Shown here one piece after another: positions 63,781 to 64,000 of a stretch of DNA of 64,000 bases. Location: assembly GCA_017427415.1 (NCBI GenBank), contig JAFRSU010000076.1:1-64000 (forward strand). The letters run 5' to 3'. Both the position numbers and the translations under genes were made by a program. Source of the DNA: Lachnospiraceae bacterium. GTDB taxonomy: Bacteria; Bacillota; Clostridia; Lachnospirales; Lachnospiraceae. How positions within the stretch are numbered: position 1 is the stretch's first letter; the number at the start of each line of letters is the position of its first letter. The notes beneath the pieces were generated by a model. The model saw nothing but the letters and a program-made list of their open reading frames with translations. It ran no database searches and had not been told where the DNA came from.

Positions 63781-64000
63781 AGACACTGGTTATTTATACG
63801 TCCCAGACGGGATTTACGAAGAAGTATTCGGAGTGGCTTGCTGAAAGGATGAGCGCCGATATCCTTGAATTAAAGGATGCTAAGAAGAAGGATGACAGCT
63901 TCTTTGCCGGATATGATGCGATAGTATATGCAGGATGGTGCATGGCTGAGAAATTGGTAAAGTCAGGCTGGTACTTTAAGATGTCAAGCGCATGGAAGGA
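63777..64000 (+). CDS. Flavodoxin-like protein, cut by the window end
   Basis: The first 74 residues are visible: MKTLVIYTSQTGFTKKYSEW is the FMN phosphate loop (T/S-x-T-G-x-T) of flavodoxins and protoporphyrinogen oxidase-like HemG proteins, followed by YDAIVYAGW, the second flavin-contact strand. ATG 63777 overlaps the MarR stop (ATGA) and has AAAGGA upstream. It is likely controlled by the MarR protein. The C-terminus lies beyond the window. Confidence 0.8.
   Translation, partial: MKTLVIYTSQTGFTKKYSEWLAERMSADILELKDAKKKDDSFFAGYDAIVYAGWCMAEKLVKSGWYFKMSSAWK

Overview
The window looks like chromosomal DNA of a Gram-positive clostridium, most likely a Lachnospiraceae member of the Butyrivibrio type. 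The signs are strong AGGAGG ribosome sites, TTGACA/TATAAT promoters, a CIRCE-controlled hrcA-grpE-dnaK-dnaJ operon, a BceRS-BceAB module, DegV, VanZ and FeoAB proteins, many short dispersed palindromic repeats, and cytoplasmic carbohydrate-active enzymes (a GH5 and a CE15-like protein) that suit a gut or rumen fibre degrader. Family names come from reading motifs; no search was run.

Layout. 1-8.3 kb: mixed housekeeping genes (HAD phosphatase, GH5 glycosidase, S66 peptidase, DUF5050-like and SH3 proteins, ispF, an ArsB/NhaD-type transporter, DegV). 8.8-16.3 kb: pnp, an Rpn/PD-(D/E)XK protein, a zinc-ribbon membrane protein with hexapeptide repeats, a sensor fragment, and a FeoA-FeoB fusion. 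16.3-20.9 kb: a bacitracin-type sensing and detoxification module (bceS, bceR, bceB, bceA). 21.1-22.9 kb: a nucleotidyltransferase-like DUF4037 protein and a TPR protein.

22.9-38.8 kb is a sulfur island. It has an Rrf2/CymR-type regulator, serine acetyltransferase, a ten-gene operon (M20 peptidase, sulfonate-type ABC transporter, two CysK paralogues, a glutathionyl-hydroquinone-reductase-like protein, a GNAT, two PLP sulfur lyase/synthase enzymes), a LysR regulator, then MetY and a third CysK. The two structural operons start from promoters carrying an identical 19-bp putative operator. Each is followed by a short leader ORF encoding the shared peptide motif CRMQxSRxxNMAGxF and by an intrinsic terminator whose 5' arm can pair with the leader ORF. 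This reads as a two-layer control system: repressor plus attenuation.

39-46.4 kb: an ABC-F ATPase, a VanZ-like protein whose tail is supplied by a repeat, a sugar-binding protein paired with a GGDEF enzyme, a frameshifted binding-protein remnant, and a CE15-like esterase fused to a GNAT. 46.5-54.6 kb: the heat-shock operon, ending in a Tet(M)-like translational GTPase fused to a Rae1/YacP-type NYN nuclease. 54.7-62.5 kb: an exporter operon with three adaptor proteins, one large FtsX permease and two ATPases, one with an AbrB-like tail. 62.5-64 kb: rpmF, tRNA-Arg(CCG), a 191-bp element with 17-bp terminal inverted repeats, a MarR regulator with an 18-bp palindromic operator, and the start of a flavodoxin.

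The observations most worth following are the paired sulfur leaders, the ten-gene sulfur operon, the GTPase-Rae1 fusion, the CE15-GNAT fusion, and two cases where dispersed repeats supply the C-terminus of a gene.
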